A DNA stretch of 64,000 nucleotides from Bradyrhizobium nanningense (GCF_004114535.1 NZ_LBJC01000019.1:62001-126000); one strand, 5' to 3'. Shown: positions 45,837-56,106, numbered from the stretch's first letter. Made by a program: numbers and translations. The notes: generated by a model from the sequence alone, not told the origin.

Positions 45837-46643
45837 TCACGCGATCCTGTTCGTCGTGGCTGCCCGCTCGGCGGCCAGTTGGTTCTGCAAGCGATCGATG
45901 TTCTGCAGGAGGCGCTGGCTGGTCAGCACCAGGAAATAATAGCCGAACTGCGGATCCTGGAAGTAGATCTCGAGCAGCCGGTCATAGGTGATCGTCAGCA
46001 CCTGTCCGTCCTCGATGCATTCGATCGTCCCGGTGCGGCGGTTGTCCGGCGTCAGGAAGCCGAGCTCACCCATCAGTGCGCCCGGCCCGATCTCGACGTT
46101 GATCTCCTTGACCAGGAACTTGCCGGTGACCGTGAGGAGCATTTCCTTCGCGGGATCGCCCAGCTTGAACAGCGTGTCGCCGCGGCGATATCTGCGCTCG
46201 GTCATGAACGGCTTCAGCCATTCGATCGACATGTCGCCTTCGGCGGCATGGCGTGCCTTCTTGACCAGCTTGAGCATCTGCCGCAGGCGCAAGGCGTTGA
46301 TCGGAAGCATCAGCAGATAGAGCAGGAACGTTGAGACGTTGGCGGAGAGCGCGCCGAAGATGGCAAAGAACGCGCAGCCGATCATGTTGGCGACGCGCAG
46401 CGGCACCATCGTCCGCATCAAGAGCGTGGCGACGAAGAAGACCGCCCCGACCACGGCGAACATATTGGCCAGCGTGATGTTGCTGACGAAGATCTCCAGC
46501 AGCCGGTTGAAGATCGCGTCGTAGGTGACGTTGTTGGGGTCGAGGCCCATCTGGACCAGGATCTTCGCGATCCTGAGATTGTCCGTGGCCGCGTCGAGAA
46601 TGCGGTCGAGGATCGAGGAAATGTCTGCGCTGCCGGACGGCAT
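45837..46643 (-). CDS. Membrane protein with C-terminal cyclic nucleotide-binding domain
   Basis: A 268-residue protein. Residues 1-50 are soluble and helical (SSILDRILDAATDNLRIAKI), and about residues 50-125 hold three hydrophobic segments (LANMFAVVGAVFFVATLLM, MIGCAFFAIFGALSANV, TFLLYLLMLPINALRL). The C-terminal part is a Crp-type cNMP-binding domain: RYRRGDTLFKLGDPAKEMLL, GPGALMGELGFLTPDNRRTG and TITYDRLLEIYFQ. There is no pore and no DNA-binding helix-turn-helix, so it is likely a membrane-bound sensor rather than a channel or regulator. The start at 46643 is preferred to 46802. Ligand binding is inferred. Confidence 0.8.
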   Translation of the reverse strand: MPSGSADISSILDRILDAATDNLRIAKILVQMGLDPNNVTYDAIFNRLLEIFVSNITLANMFAVVGAVFFVATLLMRTMVPLRVANMIGCAFFAIFGALSANVSTFLLYLLMLPINALRLRQMLKLVKKARHAAEGDMSIEWLKPFMTERRYRRGDTLFKLGDPAKEMLLTVTGKFLVKEINVEIGPGALMGELGFLTPDNRRTGTIECIEDGQVLTITYDRLLEIYFQDPQFGYYFLVLTSQRLLQNIDRLQNQLAAERAATTNRIA

Positions 46644-46891
46644 GGTACTAACCCCGCGTAAGGCCTTCAGTCCTGTCGGTATGCTGGCACATATAGCCGT
46701 AATCGCATGACGTCCGCCTGAAATGAAGCCTTCGGCCGCCATGTCGCAAGAGGCAAATTTAGCCCGATCGGGCGTTTCGGCAATTGCCCGTTGGCTGCCC
46801 ATCTGGCCGCGGCGCGGCCGTGATTCGGCCCCGGGGGCGGCGTCGCGGAGGGGGCTGCATGCCCAGGCGGGGGCAACGGACGATCTTCGCC

Positions 46892-47971
46892 TTACGGCTT
46901 GGCGGCGGGCTGCACGACCTGCTGCTCGACGAGGCCAAGATGTCCGGGCAGCGAGCCGGCGCGCAGCAGCATGGCGACGCTGCTCGCTTCCTCCAGCGTG
47001 AAGTTGCCGGAGATCTGGCCCGAGCCGGCGGTGATGGGCTCGCGGATCACGGGGGCGGAGATCACCTTGTCGTCGAGCACGATGGCGAACGGCCTTCCGA
47101 CGTTCTCCGCGGTGATATGGGCGAAGCGCCGCGTGCCGCGGCCGTTGAAGCGGAACGAGGCGATCGGCTCCTTCGTGCCGCTCGCAAATCCGGGGCCTGC
47201 ATAGCTGATGTCGTCGCCCTCGAGCGCGCTGTCCTTGGCGACGAGATAGGGCCTGTCGTCCTTGAAGCCGAGCAGGACTTCCGTGCCTGCGGGCGGCGTG
47301 CCGGATTGCGCCTGCTCCGCCGGCATCGAGAGATCGACCAGGCGGAAGCCGACCTTGACCTTCCTCGCGAAGATCGCGGTGATGCGCTCGGGCTCCGTGG
47401 CGCCCGGCAGGAAGATGCGGATGCGATCTGCCCCCTCGGGCTGGACGCTGGCGAGCGTGATGCCGGCATCCTTGAGGCGCTGCTCGATCATGGCGATGGA
47501 ATCGTCGACCAGCTCGTGCAGCCGTGCGGCGGATGCGGCCTCGGTCGGCGCCAGCCTGATCGGCCCGTCGCCACTGCCGGTGACGGTGAGCGCGTGGGTG
47601 GGCAACCCCTCCGCCGCCGAGGCGAGCTTGCGCGTGAGCTGCTCGCGGCCCTTCGCGTCAGGGATATTCACCTCGACGCCGCCGTCGCGGATCGCAAGTC
47701 CGGAGAAGGCGATCCGGCCTTCGCGCAGGATCTTGTAGGCGTCGTCGCGCAGGTTCGCGACGACCGCCTCGCGCAAACCATCGCTGTCCACCTTGTAGAC
47801 GATGCGCGATCCGCCCAGCTTCTCCATCTTGTCGGCGATGAAAGCCGCGATCTTGGCGCGCATCTTGTCGAGCTGAGCGTCGGCCGACGCCGCGCCCGGC
47901 ATGGCGACCGTCGCTGCCACGGCGAGCGCTACGCTCAGCCGGGTGATGAAGTTGCTCCGATGCGCAGGCAT
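46892..47971 (-). CDS. Secreted SecD periplasmic-domain (P1) homologue lacking membrane segments
   Basis: A 359-residue protein with a signal peptide (FITRLSVALAVAATVAMPGAA, cut near ASA) and then only the periplasmic portion of SecD. The region RRFAHITAENVGRPFAIVLD, then DKVISAPVIREPITAGSG and QISGNFTLEEASSVAMLLRAG, ending SLPGHL, is a textbook SecD P1 match. The true SecD continues into five membrane helices, but this protein ends 17 residues later. It is therefore not the translocase subunit but a secreted relative of unknown role. GAGGTGATC precedes ATG 47971. It is divergent from the acyl-CoA synthetase. Confidence 0.85.
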   Translation of the reverse strand: MPAHRSNFITRLSVALAVAATVAMPGAASADAQLDKMRAKIAAFIADKMEKLGGSRIVYKVDSDGLREAVVANLRDDAYKILREGRIAFSGLAIRDGGVEVNIPDAKGREQLTRKLASAAEGLPTHALTVTGSGDGPIRLAPTEAASAARLHELVDDSIAMIEQRLKDAGITLASVQPEGADRIRIFLPGATEPERITAIFARKVKVGFRLVDLSMPAEQAQSGTPPAGTEVLLGFKDDRPYLVAKDSALEGDDISYAGPGFASGTKEPIASFRFNGRGTRRFAHITAENVGRPFAIVLDDKVISAPVIREPITAGSGQISGNFTLEEASSVAMLLRAGSLPGHLGLVEQQVVQPAAKP

Positions 47972-48220
47972 GATCACCTCAAGTCTTGCGGCAGGACGCT
48001 GGCCGGCGAATCCGGCGCCAGTTCTTGGTCCCGGAATCGGGTGTGGAGGTTCAATTCTGGTGTCGATCGAGGCCGGCCGCCGCGGCGGGTAGGCCATGGA
48101 CGAACGGCAAATCATCCCTCATTCTGCGCTCGCTCGACCGGCGATCGGTCGAGGCCTCGCCAAACAAAATGTCAAAAGACAGCGGGCGGGGACATGCATC
48201 TGAGGGAGGACGGAATTCCA

Positions 48221-50128
48221 ATGGCGGGTATCCACGCGCTCGATCGGCTTATCGGCAACGACTATCCGGAACTTTTGACGGACGCGGACGTCCGCGCTTT
48301 CGAGCAGGTCCCTTATGCAGAGCGCGTTGCGGCCGAGAGCACCTATGACGCCATCAAGCTGGGTGCTGAGCGCAACCCCGACGGCGCGGCGATCCAGTTT
48401 CTGCAGAATGCCGATCCCGCCGACACGCCGGTCGTGGTCCCGTACCGCGACTTCATCGCGCGCGTCACGCAGGCCGCCAACATGTTTCATGCGCTCGGCG
48501 CAGAGAAGGGCGACGTCATCAGCTTCATGCTGCCGCTGGTGCCCGATGCCTTCGTGACGCTGTTCGGTGCGGAGGCCGCCGGCATCGCCAATCCCGTCAA
48601 TCCGCTGCTCGAGGCGCACCAGATCGCGGAAATTCTGGAAGCTGCCAACACCAAGATCCTGGTGACGCTTGGCCCAATGCCGGGCAGCGACATCTGGCAG
48701 AAGGTCGAGCAGATCCGCCCGCAGCTCAAGCACCTCAAGGCGATCGTTCAGGTGTTCGGCGGCGGCGATCCGGACAAGGGCATCTTTGCCTTTGGCGACC
48801 TGATCAAGCAGCAGCCGTCGGACCGGCTTGTCAGCGGGCGCAAGATTCTCGGCAGTGACATCGCCGCCTATTTCCACACCGGCGGCACCACCGGCACACC
48901 GAAGCTGGTACGGCACACCCACGCCAACCAGGTCTACCAGGCCTGGGCGCTCAATCTGCTGCTGAAGGCGAAGCCCGGCGCCAATTTGCTGTTCGGCATG
49001 CCGCTGTTTCATGTCGGCGGCTCGCTGACGCAAGCGCTGCTGATGCTGTCGAGCGGCGGCTCGCTGGTCGTGCTGTCGCCGAGCGGCTGGCGCAATCCGA
49101 ATGCGGTGAAGAATATCTGGGGACTGGTCGAGCGCTTCAAGCCCGAGGCGCTGTCGAGCGTGCCGACGGTGCTGGCCGCGGCGCTCGCGGTGCCGCCGGG
49201 CAATGCGGATATCTCCAGCCTGAAATATGCCGCCGGCGGCGGCTCGGCGATCCCGGTCGCCGTGGGCTCGGCGATCCAGGACAAGCTGAAGCTGCGCGTG
49301 ATCGAGGTCTACGGCATGACCGAGACATCGAGCGTGCACACGCTCGCTTATCCCGGCCGGCCGATCCGGCTCGGCTCGGTCGGGCTGCCGATGCCCTATG
49401 CACGCGTGCGCATCGTGCAGCTCGATGCCGACGGCCGCCTGATCCGCGACTGCAAGCCGGACGAAATCGGCGTCGTCATCATGGCGGGACCCGGCGTGTT
49501 CAGCGGCTATCTCAATGACGAGCACAACAAAGGCGCCTTCGTCGACGAGGTCTGGGTCAATTCCGGCGATCTCGGCCGTCTCGATGCCGAGGGCTATCTC
49601 TGGATCACCGGCCGCGCCAAGGATCTCGTGATCCGCGGCGGCCATAACATCGACCCGGCACCGATCGAGGAGATCATGTTCCGCCATCCCGCGGTCGGTT
49701 TCGCCGCCGTGGTCGGCCAGCCCGACGCCTATGCCGGCGAATTGCCGGTGGGATATGTGCAGTTGAAGCCCGGCGCCAAGGTCGAACCGGGCGAGTTGGA
49801 GACGTGGGTGCGCGAGCGTACCCCGGAGCGCGCCGCCGTTCCGGTGCAGGTCATTCCGATCGATCCCATGCCGGTGACGGGCGTCGGCAAGGTGTTCAAG
49901 CCGCAGCTGCGCTGGGACGCCGCGGAGCGCGTTTTCACCAAGGTGCTGGCGCCGCTGGTCGAGCGCGGCATCGACTGCAAGGTCAAGGTCGGCGCGCACG
50001 GCAGTCACGGCTCGATCGCGATCGTGACGCTGACGGGGCTGGCGGAGGATCAGCGCGAAGTGGTCGCGGGCGAGGTGCACACGCTGCTTGCACCGTTTGT
50101 GATGCGCCACGAGGTGGTGCAAGTGTAG
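48221..50128 (+). CDS. Acyl-CoA synthetase (AMP-forming)
   Basis: A 635-residue adenylate-forming enzyme activating a carboxylic acid to its acyl-CoA. The A-domain motifs are clear: FHTGGTTGTPKLVRHTHAN (P-loop), VYGMTETSS, SGDLGRLDAEGYLWITGRAK and DLVIRGGHNIDPAPIEE. The catalytic lysine near the end is in PVTGVGKVFKPQLR. About 55 extra residues follow, which differ from short family members. ATG 48221 has GAGGGAGGA about 12 bases upstream; ATG 48194 is an alternative. The substrate chain is not predictable. It is transcribed divergently from the SecD-like gene. Confidence 0.92.
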   Translation: MAGIHALDRLIGNDYPELLTDADVRAFEQVPYAERVAAESTYDAIKLGAERNPDGAAIQFLQNADPADTPVVVPYRDFIARVTQAANMFHALGAEKGDVISFMLPLVPDAFVTLFGAEAAGIANPVNPLLEAHQIAEILEAANTKILVTLGPMPGSDIWQKVEQIRPQLKHLKAIVQVFGGGDPDKGIFAFGDLIKQQPSDRLVSGRKILGSDIAAYFHTGGTTGTPKLVRHTHANQVYQAWALNLLLKAKPGANLLFGMPLFHVGGSLTQALLMLSSGGSLVVLSPSGWRNPNAVKNIWGLVERFKPEALSSVPTVLAAALAVPPGNADISSLKYAAGGGSAIPVAVGSAIQDKLKLRVIEVYGMTETSSVHTLAYPGRPIRLGSVGLPMPYARVRIVQLDADGRLIRDCKPDEIGVVIMAGPGVFSGYLNDEHNKGAFVDEVWVNSGDLGRLDAEGYLWITGRAKDLVIRGGHNIDPAPIEEIMFRHPAVGFAAVVGQPDAYAGELPVGYVQLKPGAKVEPGELETWVRERTPERAAVPVQVIPIDPMPVTGVGKVFKPQLRWDAAERVFTKVLAPLVERGIDCKVKVGAHGSHGSIAIVTLTGLAEDQREVVAGEVHTLLAPFVMRHEVVQV

Positions 50129-50206
50129 CCCCGCCAGAATCTGGCCTCGCTGAGTTGGACAGGAGGGCGACGCTTCGCACGTTATCCATATCGTCATCGA
50201 CAGCCT

Positions 50207-50228
50207 CTATGTGATAGACATCACATAG
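50207..50228. promoter_or_regulatory. Perfect palindrome, CRP/FNR-family-type site
   Basis: CTATGTGAT (50207-50215) and ATCACATAG (50220-50228) are perfect inverted arms four bases apart. The inner part reads TGTGA-N6-TCACA, the CRP consensus. It lies 64 bases before the caspase-like gene start, a reasonable place for an activator or repressor site. Binding is inferred. Confidence 0.6.
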
Positions 50229-50291
50229 GAAGGATTGGAAATCGGCGACGCTGGCGAATAGTCTCATGGGATTGCATCCGGGGGGACGCAA

Positions 50292-52148
50292 GTGATTCCG
50301 CTTCGGCTATTTGCTTTGTTGATGTTGGCGATGGGCTTTGCCTGTGGACCGGCGCATGCCGACCGGCGGGTGGCGCTCGTGATCGGCAATTCCGCCTACA
50401 AGAGTGCCCCGAAGCTCGGCAACCCTGCGAACGATGCCACCCTGGTGGGGGGCATGTTCAAGAAGGCCGGCTTCGATTCCGTCGACGTCCGGCTGGATCT
50501 CAATGCCAGCGAGATGCGGCGCACGTTGCGTGAGTTCGCCGGCAGGACGCGCGATGCGGAGATGGCGGTCATCTACTACGCCGGACACGGCATCGAGCTC
50601 GACGGAGCCAATTATCTCATTCCGACCGACGCGACGCTCGAGACTGACGGCGACGTTCTCGACGAGACCATTCCGGTCGAGCGTGCCTTGTTCGCGGTCG
50701 AGCCGGCCAAGCAGCTGCGCCTGATCATCCTGGATGCGTGCCGCGACAATCCATTCTCGAAGACGATGAAGCGCACGCTGGCCTCGCGCGCGATCGGACG
50801 CGGCCTCGCCAAGGTCGAGCCGACCAGTCCCAACACGATGATCGCTTTCGCGGCCAAGGCGGGATCGACCGCATCCGACGGCGATTCCCGAAACAGCCCG
50901 TTCGCTGCCGCTTTGGTCGAGCACCTGCCGAAGCCGGGCCTGGATCTACGCAAGGCCTTCGGCTTCGTGCGCGACGACGTGCTCAAGGCCACCAGCTACA
51001 AGCAGGAGCCTTATGTCTACGGCTCGCTTGGCGGCGACGACGTGCCCCTGGTCCCAGTCAAGCCGGCCGCGACCGGCCCGCAGGCCAATCCGCAGGAGGC
51101 CGTGCGCAGGGACTACGAACTCGCGCTGCAGTTGGCCACGCGCGACGGCTGGGAGGCGTTCTTAGGAGCGTATCCGGACGGATTTTACGCCAATCTCGCC
51201 AAGGGCCAGTTGAACAAGATCGCTGCCGAAGAGGCGCGCGCTGCGGCTGAGCAAAAGGCAAAGGCGGCCGAACAGCAAAAGGCGAGGTTGATCGCCGAGC
51301 GCGCCCAGAAGGCAGAGCAGGAGAAGGCCGCTGCGGCTGCTAAGGCCGCCGAGGAGATGCGGATCGCGGCGGAGAAACAGAAGCAGATCGAGCAGGCGAG
51401 GGCTGAGGCGGCCGAGCACCAGCGCAAGCTGGCCGAGGCGGCCGCGGCGAAAGCATTGGCCGAGAAGCAGGCGGCGGAGAAAGCAAAGGCCGAGCTTGCT
51501 GCAAAGCAGGCGGCCGAGAAAGCCGAGCAGGGGGCAAAGCCTTCGACCGATCGGCAAATGCCCGAAGCCGAGACCCAGAAAGTGGCCGCGCTCTCGCCTG
51601 GCCCGACCTCGACATTATCCGCAGCTGACCTCTCCAAGTCCGTCCAGAGCGAATTGCGCCGCGTCGGCTGCCTTGCCTCGGCGGCGGAGAGCGAGTGGAC
51701 CTCGGCCGCGCAACGCTCGCTGACACTGTTCAACAAATATGCCGGCACGCAATTCGAGGCCAAGACCGCCAGCGTCGATGCGCTCGATGCACTGAAGGCA
51801 AAGCCCGGCAGGGTCTGTCCGCTCGTCTGCAATTTCGGCTTCAAGGCCGATGGAGACCAATGCGTCAAGATCACCTGCCGTGCCGGCTATCGCGTCGGCG
51901 ACGACAACGAATGCGAGAAGGTGCCGGAGAAGAAGCCGGTTGCGGCGCGCGATGACGCGAAGAAGCGGGATGCTGAGCGTAAGCAGGGCGAGTCCTCGCC
52001 GCCATCGTCTCAAGCCAAGTCATCGGGACAAATCTACTGCAACAGCGCTGGCTGTCGTCCCGTTCGACCGGGCTGTCGTCTGCAGGCCGGCACTTCCCTT
52101 GCCACTTCGGCGGAAATGCGGATCTCCGGTGTAGAGATCTGCAACTGA
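50292..52148 (+). CDS. Secreted caspase-like protein (peptidase C14) with coiled-coil and Cys-rich tail
   Basis: A 618-residue exported protein. Signal peptide LRLFALLMLAMGFACGPAHA, then the caspase fold from about 25: RRVALVIGNSAYKSAPKLGN, catalytic His99 in VIYYAGHGIE and Cys150 in LIILDACRDNPF. Residues about 310-420 are an Ala/Lys/Glu-rich coiled coil (QKAKAAEQQKARLIAERAQK). A Cys-rich tail (CPLVCNFGF, CVKITCRAGY, YCNSAGCRP) ends it. Such caspase-homologue proteins are common in Bradyrhizobium; their substrates are unknown. The start is GTG at 50292 after GGGGGACGCAA. A perfect CRP-like palindrome lies upstream. Confidence 0.9.
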   Translation: MIPLRLFALLMLAMGFACGPAHADRRVALVIGNSAYKSAPKLGNPANDATLVGGMFKKAGFDSVDVRLDLNASEMRRTLREFAGRTRDAEMAVIYYAGHGIELDGANYLIPTDATLETDGDVLDETIPVERALFAVEPAKQLRLIILDACRDNPFSKTMKRTLASRAIGRGLAKVEPTSPNTMIAFAAKAGSTASDGDSRNSPFAAALVEHLPKPGLDLRKAFGFVRDDVLKATSYKQEPYVYGSLGGDDVPLVPVKPAATGPQANPQEAVRRDYELALQLATRDGWEAFLGAYPDGFYANLAKGQLNKIAAEEARAAAEQKAKAAEQQKARLIAERAQKAEQEKAAAAAKAAEEMRIAAEKQKQIEQARAEAAEHQRKLAEAAAAKALAEKQAAEKAKAELAAKQAAEKAEQGAKPSTDRQMPEAETQKVAALSPGPTSTLSAADLSKSVQSELRRVGCLASAAESEWTSAAQRSLTLFNKYAGTQFEAKTASVDALDALKAKPGRVCPLVCNFGFKADGDQCVKITCRAGYRVGDDNECEKVPEKKPVAARDDAKKRDAERKQGESSPPSSQAKSSGQIYCNSAGCRPVRPGCRLQAGTSLATSAEMRISGVEICN

Positions 52149-52271
52149 CCACCCGGGCGCTGGGCCCGTAGGATTAGTGAGCGTAGCGCAACCCACTACT
52201 TGTATAACCGCGGAGAGTAGAGGGGATATGCTGACGCTAACCACCTCACGAAGCTGACACACCGGACGACG

Positions 52272-53444
52272 CTAACCTGCCGGCATCCGCGTCTCAACCA
52301 GACGCACCCAGAACGACGCGCCGTGGCCAAGGATGTTGTCGTTGAAGACGTAGGCCGGGTGGTGGCACTCGTTGCCGTCGCCCATGCCGACCAGCACCAT
52401 CGCGCCGGGACGCGCTTCCAGCATGAACGAGAAGTCCTCGGCGCCCATCATGGGGATGAACTTGTCGTTGACGCGATCAGCGCCGACGATGTCGCGGGCG
52501 ACGTCGGCGGCAAGGCCGGCCTCGCGCGCATGGTTCATCGTCACCGGATACATCCGCGTGTATTTCGTCTCGGCCGAGCCGCCATAGGCGCGGGCGACGC
52601 TGTCGGCGACTTCGCCGATGCGGCGCTCGACGAGATCGCGCACTTCAGGGTCGAGCGTGCGCACGGTGCCGCCGAGCTCGGCGACCTCCGGAATGATGTT
52701 GAAGGCCGTGCCGGAGTGGAATTGCGTGATCGAGATGACGGCTGACTTCAGCGGATCGACGTTGCGGGCCACGATCGATTGCAGCGCACCCACGATCTGC
52801 GAGCCGATCAACACGCTGTCGACGGACTTGTGCGGACCCGCGCCGGCGTGACCGCCCTTGCCGTGGACCGTGATCTGGATGTTGTCGGAGGAGGCGAGCA
52901 TCGCGCCGGGCGTGGTGGCGAAATGGCCTTCCGGCAGACCCGGCATGTTGTGCATGCCGTAGACCTCCTGGATGTTCCAGCGCGACATCAGCCCGTCCTC
53001 GACCATGGCCTTGCCGCCGCCGCCGCCTTCCTCAGCGGGCTGGAAGATCATGATCGCCGTGCCGTCGAAATTGCGCGTCTCGGCCAAGTACTTTGCCGCG
53101 CCGAGCAGCATCGCGGTGTGGCCGTCATGGCCGCAGGCGTGCATCTTGCCGGGGACCTTCGAGGCATAGGGCACGCCCGAGGTTTCCATGATCGGCAGCG
53201 CGTCCATGTCGGCGCGCAGGCCAATGGTCTTCCCGGAGGCGGATTTGCGGCCGCGGATCACCCCGACCACGCCGGTGCGGCCGATGCCGGTCACCACCTC
53301 GTCGCAGCCGAACTCGCGCAAGCGATCGGCGACGATGCCGGCAGTGCGGTGGACCTCGTAGAGCAGCTCCGGGTTCTCGTGGAAGTCATGGCGCCAGGCG
53401 GCCATTTCGTCGGAGAGGGCGGCAACGCGGTTGACGATGGGCAT
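52272..53444 (-). CDS. M20 family amidohydrolase (hippurate hydrolase-like)
   Basis: A 390-residue metal-dependent amidohydrolase of the M20D group, which removes N-acyl groups from amino acids (hippuricase, IAA-amino acid hydrolase types). Conserved sections: WRHDFHENPELLYEVHRTAG, GLRADMDALPIMETSGVPYA, GKMHACGHDGHTAMLLGAA with metal ligands, FQPAEEGGGGGKAMVEDG and GAEDFSFMLEARPGAMV. Substrate unknown. The start at 53444 fits the family. The downstream side (52149-52271) has no gene. The upstream side holds a dispersed repeat, and purB follows on the same strand. Confidence 0.93.
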   Translation of the reverse strand: MPIVNRVAALSDEMAAWRHDFHENPELLYEVHRTAGIVADRLREFGCDEVVTGIGRTGVVGVIRGRKSASGKTIGLRADMDALPIMETSGVPYASKVPGKMHACGHDGHTAMLLGAAKYLAETRNFDGTAIMIFQPAEEGGGGGKAMVEDGLMSRWNIQEVYGMHNMPGLPEGHFATTPGAMLASSDNIQITVHGKGGHAGAGPHKSVDSVLIGSQIVGALQSIVARNVDPLKSAVISITQFHSGTAFNIIPEVAELGGTVRTLDPEVRDLVERRIGEVADSVARAYGGSAETKYTRMYPVTMNHAREAGLAADVARDIVGADRVNDKFIPMMGAEDFSFMLEARPGAMVLVGMGDGNECHHPAYVFNDNILGHGASFWVRLVETRMPAG

Positions 53445-53472
53445 GCGGGTGGGGTCCGTTTTTGTTGTTGCT

Positions 53473-53614
53473 CGTAGGGTGGGTTAGCCCTGCAGATGCG
53501 CAACGCGCATCTGCTCGGCGTAACCCACCGCTGTTTGTCTCCGTGGACTCGAAAGAGGTGGGTTACGCCCAGCGGACTGCGCTTCGCGCAGCCGCAAGGC
53601 TAACCCACCGTACG
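53473..53614. repeat. Dispersed palindromic repeat, GTGGGTTA family (copy 3)
   Basis: CGTAGGGTGGGTTAGCCCTG and GGCGTAACCCACCG at the left mirror GGTGGGTTACGCCC and GGCTAACCCACCGTACG at the right, around a centre with its own small hairpins. It is a relative of 7889-8004 and 12198-12284, filling the purB/amidohydrolase gap. Confidence 0.85.
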
Positions 53615-53617
53615 ATC

Positions 53618-54925
<1,308 letters not shown>

Positions 54926-55293
54926 CGGGCGGCTCCAGGAAGGTGGGCGGGCAACCCAAGGAATGGTCCAAGGGGCGGCTCCGGCCAGAATGTTTTTTAC
55001 GCCGTGATTTAACAGAGCAGGGAGAGCGAAACAAACGATCCGACCCACGGAGCGGGGTCCGGGGACGGCTAATCCACCGGTGGGGGCCGACCGGCCGGCG
55101 GATGGCGAAAAATTGGCTGTCAATCACGGATCATTGACTGACAGATATTGAAATCTGTCAGCGAGACGTGTATATCCGTTGTCGGACGCTCCGATTGGGC
55201 GTCCCGCGACAAGCCCCGGCGAGCCCGACATCCGAAGCGGATTGGAGGGCGGATTCAAGAGCGGGGAGCGCGGACGAATGGAGACTTAAGACG

Positions 55294-55395
55294 ATGACGA
55301 CCGAAATCCTCAATTTTACCGGCGCGATTGGGCATTGGCTCAATTTGCTGGTGGCGCGCCAGATCGCGGCGCAGGCTGCAAAACTGCCTCATTAA
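55294..55395 (+). CDS. Possible 33-residue small protein
   Basis: A short reading frame MTTEILNFTGAIGHWLNLLV, ending ARQIAAQAAKLPH, preceded by GGAGACTTAAGACG (spacing about nine). It is amphipathic with a hydrophobic stretch, so a small membrane-associated protein is conceivable. It lies between divergent purB and a TetR gene. No family is recognised and translation is unproven. Confidence 0.3.
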   Translation: MTTEILNFTGAIGHWLNLLVARQIAAQAAKLPH

Positions 55396-55484
55396 GGCAT
55401 AGGCTTTCCGAGACGACCGGCCAGGGCGCTTCGGAAGCAGCCCTACTGCCGGGAGACTGAGCCCTGAACGGGAATGGTGCTGGC

Positions 55485-56072
55485 ATGAATGAAGCTGTTG
55501 TCTTGACGCCGGAGCGGATCCTCGAAGTGACCGAGGACGTTCTCAGGCGCTTCGGACTTGCCAAGGCCACCGTGGTGGACGTCGCCCGTGCGCTCGATGT
55601 GAGCCACGGCAGCGTCTATCGCCATTTCCCGAGCAAGGCCTCGCTGCGCGAGGCCGTCGCCAAGCGCTGGCTGGACCGCATCGATGCGCCGCTCCTGGCG
55701 ATCGCCAGGGAGCAGGGACCGGCGGCCGACAGGCTCGACCGCTGGCTGCGCACCCTGTTCGCCGCCAAGCGTTCGCGCGTGCTCGACGACCCCGAAATGT
55801 TCGAGACCTATCTAACCCTGGCGCGCGAGGCCTGTGCGGCCGTCAAGTGCCACAAGGACACCATGATCGACCAGATCGCGGCGATCCTGGCCGACGGCGT
55901 GAAGCAGGGCGTGTTTGATGTCGCCGACGCCAAGGTCACGGCGCGCGCGATCTTCGATGCGACCGTCCGTTTCCACCATCCAGCCCATGCCGACGAGTGG
56001 AAGGATGCCGATCTCTCCGCTCGCGTCGACGCGACGCTGGCGCTGCTGCTGCGCGGGTTGAAGGCGGCCTGA
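55485..56072 (+). CDS. TetR family transcriptional regulator
   Basis: A 195-residue regulator. The DNA-binding part is plain: RILEVTEDVLRRFGLAKATV, then VDVARALDVSHGSVYRHFPS and KASLREAVAKRW. The C-terminal region (DPEMFETYLTLAREACAAVK, GVKQGVFDVADAKVTARAIF) is of the common tetracyclin_C-like type with no ligand hint. No obvious target is adjacent; the following minus-strand gene is a small hypothetical protein. ATG at 55485; the ribosome site is weak. Confidence 0.9.
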   Translation: MNEAVVLTPERILEVTEDVLRRFGLAKATVVDVARALDVSHGSVYRHFPSKASLREAVAKRWLDRIDAPLLAIAREQGPAADRLDRWLRTLFAAKRSRVLDDPEMFETYLTLAREACAAVKCHKDTMIDQIAAILADGVKQGVFDVADAKVTARAIFDATVRFHHPAHADEWKDADLSARVDATLALLLRGLKAA

Positions 56073-56106
56073 AGCCGCAGGGCTCAATCTATTCGCCGGC
56101 GGCCAA

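Noticed and set aside
46680..46705. Sigma-54-like TGGCACA motif before the cNMP-binding protein
   Set aside because: No TTGC element stands at the required spacing, and the orientation does not match the gene.
46784..48220. Very long N-terminal extension of the acyl-CoA synthetase frame
   Set aside because: It runs opposite the SecD-like gene, has no domain and is not present in AMP-forming family members. Ribosome sites support a start at 48221 or 48194.
48119..50197. 692-codon minus-strand frame opposite the acyl-CoA synthetase
   Set aside because: It is a shadow frame rich in His/Asp/Arg. The plus strand has all adenylation motifs.
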